This document shows, piece by piece, positions 61,133 through 64,000 of a DNA stretch of 64,000 nt. The position numbers and the translations under genes are program-made. Each line of letters begins with the position of its first letter. Position 1 is the stretch's first letter. The notes under the pieces were generated by a model that made no database searches, had not been told where the DNA came from, and saw only the letters and a program-made list of their open reading frames with translations. The stretch is taken from NCBI RefSeq assembly GCF_002836255.1, contig NZ_PJAU01000031.1, positions 124,001-188,000 on the forward strand, read 5' to 3'. The stretch comes from Colwellia sp. 75C3 (GTDB taxonomy: Bacteria; Pseudomonadota; Gammaproteobacteria; Enterobacterales; Alteromonadaceae).

Positions 61133-64000
61133 AGCCCAAGAAGTAGTGTTTCAAAATGACATTTTAGACCAAATGCAATCACATGGGTGGTTGTTGGGTG
61201 AATCTAAAAAATATAATAATGAACTGGCATTATACCCTGAAGATTTAATTAACTTTGTTCAAACTACTCAACCAGAGCAATGGAAAAAGCAGTTAGGTAT
61301 ACATCCCCCCTCTACTAGAAACCCAACCGCCCCTGAAGATGCATTATTAAAGGCGGTGGTTCGAGATTTATCAGCCAGTAACAAAGGTACTCTTTGGGTA
61401 CTACGCAATTTAATAAAAGACCGTGGTGCTAAATTTAGTTTATGTACATTTAAGCCTGATCATGGCTTAAATCCTGAAGCTATAGAACGTTATAATCAAA
61501 ATATACTACGTGTTGTTCCAGAGCTGGTTTATTCGCCTAATAACTATGAAGGTAGAATAGATTTAACTTTGTTTGTTAATGGTCTTCCTGTTGTTACTTT
61601 AGAATTAAAGTCTGAATTTAAACAAGCATTAGATAATGCCAAAATTCAATACATGAAGGATCGCCAACCAAAAGATCCTAAAACTAAAAAGCCTGAGCCT
61701 TTATTAACCTTTAAACGGGGTGCATTAGTCCATTTTGCTGTTAGCCAATATAAAGTAGCTATGACTACTCGCTTAGCAGGTAACAGCACGTTTTTCTTAC
61801 CTTTTGACCAAGGCACAAGCGAAGGTGGTGAAGGAAATGATGTATCTGATATCGGATATCCAACAGCCTATTTATGGAATGAAATATTTAAAAAAGATAA
61901 CTTATTACTTATTTTAGGTCGTTATATTCATCTGCAAGTTGAAGAAAAAGAACAACTTGATGGTGCCATTGTTAAAAAAGAAACGCTGATATTTCCACGT
62001 TATCATCAATGGTCTGCGGTATCGACATTATTAAATACTGTAGAAAAAGAAGGTACTGGCGAAAAATATTTAATTCAACATAGTGCAGGTTCAGGTAAAT
62101 CAAATTCGATTGCTTGGTTATCTCATCAATTAGCATCATTGCATTACTACTCAAACCATAAAGAATTAAAGAAAAATGTTGGTGATAAAGTATTTGATTC
62201 AGTGATTGTTATTACTGATAGAACAGTACTTGATAGTCAGTTACAAGACACAATTTATCAGTTCGACCATAACGAAGGCATGATAGCTCGTGTTAACCGT
62301 GAAGAAGCACAAGGTAGTAAATCAAGGCAGTTAGCGGGTGAATTAAAAGCTAGTACCTCAATTATCATAGTTACTATTCAAACATTTCCACATGTATTAG
62401 AAGCTATTCGTAAAGATTCAACCTTAGCTGGTAGAAGCTTTGCTGTTATTGCAGATGAAGCGCATTCAAGCCAAACAGGTACAACAGCACGTAAATTACG
62501 TGAAGTATTGATGTCTGAACAACTAGGCGATGATGAAGAGTTAGATAGTGAAGATATATTAAGACTGAGTTTAGAAGCCAGAAAAGGCTCTAAAAACATT
62601 AGTTACTTTGCTTTTACTGCAACACCAAAGGGTAAAACACTAGAGTTATTCGGTCGTTGCCCAGATCCAGAATCACCAGCAAGTGATGAAAATAAGCCAG
62701 AAGCCTTTCATGTGTATTCAATGCGCCAAGCCATTGAAGAAGGTTTCATATTAGATGTATTACAAAACTACACTAGTTATCGCGTAGCTTACCAATTAGC
62801 GCATCAAAACCCTGATAGTGACCACGAAGTTGATAGTAAAAAAGCGGCTTCTAAAATGGCTAAATGGGTACGATTACACCCACATAATATTGCTCAGAAA
62901 GTTGAAACCATTATTGAGCACTTCAATAGTAAGGTGAAACACTTACTTGGTGGTGAAGCTAAAGCTATGGTGGTGACATCAAGCCGATTAGAAGCAGTAA
63001 GGTACAAGCTGGCGTTTGAAAAATACGTTGCTAATAAAGGCTATGACAATGTAAATGCAATGGTGGCTTTTTCTGGTGAAGTGAATGACCCTGATTTTCC
63101 TGATTCCGCATTTACTGAAAAAAGTATGAACCCTAACTTACGTGGTAGAGACATGCGTAAAGCCTTTGATACTACTGATTATCAAATAATGTTGGCGGCA
63201 AATAAATTTCAAACAGGTTTTGACCAACCAAAGTTGATTGCAATGTATGTTGATAAGCCATTAAAAGGTGTTGAATGTATTCAAACACTTTCAAGATTAA
63301 ACCGTACTTACAAAGGAAAAGATAAAACCTTTGTTCTCGATTTTGTTAACGAACCTGAAGAAGTATTAGAAGAATTCAAAGTATATTTTCAAACGGCTGA
63401 GTTAGCTGGCGTGTCAGACCCTAATCTTGTGTTTGAAATAATGGATAAGCTTAATGCCGTTGGCATCTATCAATGGTCTGAAGTTGAAAACTTTGTAGAA
63501 GCTTATAACAACAAACGTACTAAACAAGAAAAGTTAGCCAATATTTGTAAACCAGCGGTTGAGCGTTTTTCTGTTCGTTATAAAGAAGCTACGCATGTAA
63601 TGGATATTTCTAGAGCTGAACTTGAAAAAGCCAAAGCGGAAAACAATGATAAGAAAATTAAATTTGCTGAAAATAGTGTTAAAAATGCTAAAGAAGCACG
63701 AGACATTATTGAAGTATTTAAAAAAGATTTAATATCATTTTGCCGTTATTACGAATTCAGTTCTCAAATTGTTGATTTTGATGATTTCGATTTAGAAAAA
63801 CTCAGTATTTTCGCTAAACACTTACATCCATTATTACGTTTTGATGTACTAGAGGATGATATTGATTTATCTGATGTGGCAATGACACATTATCGTTTAC
63901 ACGAACAACGTGAAGCCAACTTACAGCTAGGTCATAAAGTAGGTGAAGAACCTGCATCATATTTAGCACCAACTAAAGAAAGCAGTGGAGCAACCCCCAA
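61122..64000 (+). CDS. hsdR: Type I restriction endonuclease subunit HsdR (cut by window end)
   Basis: Motor and nuclease subunit, open from ATG 61122 to the right edge (959 codons). The nuclease motif is Asp147 in RIDLTLF with Glu161-x-Lys163 in LELKS. The helicase part has Walker A HSAGSGKSN (320-328), motif Ia TDRTVLDSQL, DEAH at 445-448 in IADEAHSSQTG, motif III FAFTATPKGKT and motif VI QTLSRLNRTYKGKD. The visible sequence lacks any frameshift. It starts inside the DUF2971 gene. The HsdM2SR complex would cut unmodified DNA after translocating it. Confidence 0.93.
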   Translation, partial: MSTKAQEVVFQNDILDQMQSHGWLLGESKKYNNELALYPEDLINFVQTTQPEQWKKQLGIHPPSTRNPTAPEDALLKAVVRDLSASNKGTLWVLRNLIKDRGAKFSLCTFKPDHGLNPEAIERYNQNILRVVPELVYSPNNYEGRIDLTLFVNGLPVVTLELKSEFKQALDNAKIQYMKDRQPKDPKTKKPEPLLTFKRGALVHFAVSQYKVAMTTRLAGNSTFFLPFDQGTSEGGEGNDVSDIGYPTAYLWNEIFKKDNLLLILGRYIHLQVEEKEQLDGAIVKKETLIFPRYHQWSAVSTLLNTVEKEGTGEKYLIQHSAGSGKSNSIAWLSHQLASLHYYSNHKELKKNVGDKVFDSVIVITDRTVLDSQLQDTIYQFDHNEGMIARVNREEAQGSKSRQLAGELKASTSIIIVTIQTFPHVLEAIRKDSTLAGRSFAVIADEAHSSQTGTTARKLREVLMSEQLGDDEELDSEDILRLSLEARKGSKNISYFAFTATPKGKTLELFGRCPDPESPASDENKPEAFHVYSMRQAIEEGFILDVLQNYTSYRVAYQLAHQNPDSDHEVDSKKAASKMAKWVRLHPHNIAQKVETIIEHFNSKVKHLLGGEAKAMVVTSSRLEAVRYKLAFEKYVANKGYDNVNAMVAFSGEVNDPDFPDSAFTEKSMNPNLRGRDMRKAFDTTDYQIMLAANKFQTGFDQPKLIAMYVDKPLKGVECIQTLSRLNRTYKGKDKTFVLDFVNEPEEVLEEFKVYFQTAELAGVSDPNLVFEIMDKLNAVGIYQWSEVENFVEAYNNKRTKQEKLANICKPAVERFSVRYKEATHVMDISRAELEKAKAENNDKKIKFAENSVKNAKEARDIIEVFKKDLISFCRYYEFSSQIVDFDDFDLEKLSIFAKHLHPLLRFDVLEDDIDLSDVAMTHYRLHEQREANLQLGHKVGEEPASYLAPTKESSGATP

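Overview
The window looks like chromosomal DNA of a marine, AT-rich gammaproteobacterium of the Alteromonadales, most like Colwellia. This is inferred from the gene set: a PanP-type aspartate decarboxylase, a LacI-type NagR regulon with TonB-dependent uptake and an MFS GlcNAc transporter, divergent ccmABCDE/ccmFGHI operons, and a small DUF2375-like protein. No rRNA, tRNA or CRISPR array was seen.

Positions 1-22651 are mostly housekeeping. They hold the start of a ToxR/CadC-like regulator, three small proteins, a dipeptidyl-peptidase IV lipoprotein, a yadGH ABC exporter followed by a TrmB-like methyltransferase, panP, nagB, an HDOD-GAF protein, a YcxB-like protein, a TauE/SafE permease, an fbpABC iron(III) uptake operon behind a Fur-box-like sequence, an orphan OmpR-type regulator behind five phased TTACA-like repeats, plsC, rraB, an unlisted 51-residue membrane protein, nagR and pgi.

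Positions 22652-36429 are a chitin/N-acetylglucosamine locus: a TonB-dependent receptor, a SapC-like protein, two flavoproteins of the tryptophan-halogenase family, a GH20 hexosaminidase lipoprotein, a GlcNAc kinase, nagA and an MFS transporter (nagP). Copies of the palindrome TGACAGCGCTGTCA lie before nagB, between nagR and pgi, before the receptor (two copies), before the hexosaminidase and before the kinase. Together they outline a NagR regulon running from outer-membrane uptake to fructose-6-phosphate and possibly on to Pgi.

Positions 36430-46391 carry a small hypothetical gene, the cytochrome c maturation genes (ccmA-E leftward, ccmF-I rightward) and hemH. A 264-bp MITE-like element with terminal inverted repeats sits between the two ccm operons.

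From about 46550 to the right edge the window is an accessory island. A consensus LexA box (46463-46482) is followed by the first 16 codons of dinB, which then breaks off; the rest of dinB is not seen next to it. The island starts with three consecutive tyrosine-recombinase-like genes (423, 721 and 893 residues) and a small fourth gene. Next come a KfrA-like coiled-coil DNA-binding protein behind a 9-bp tandem repeat, four small unknown genes, and a type I restriction-modification operon. In that operon hsdM-hsdS is separated from hsdR by a multi-pass membrane protein gene and a DUF2971 gene. hsdR and the right end of the island run off the window. The main hypothesis is that this is a dinB-targeting, multi-recombinase defence island whose mobility genes may have come under the host SOS promoter.
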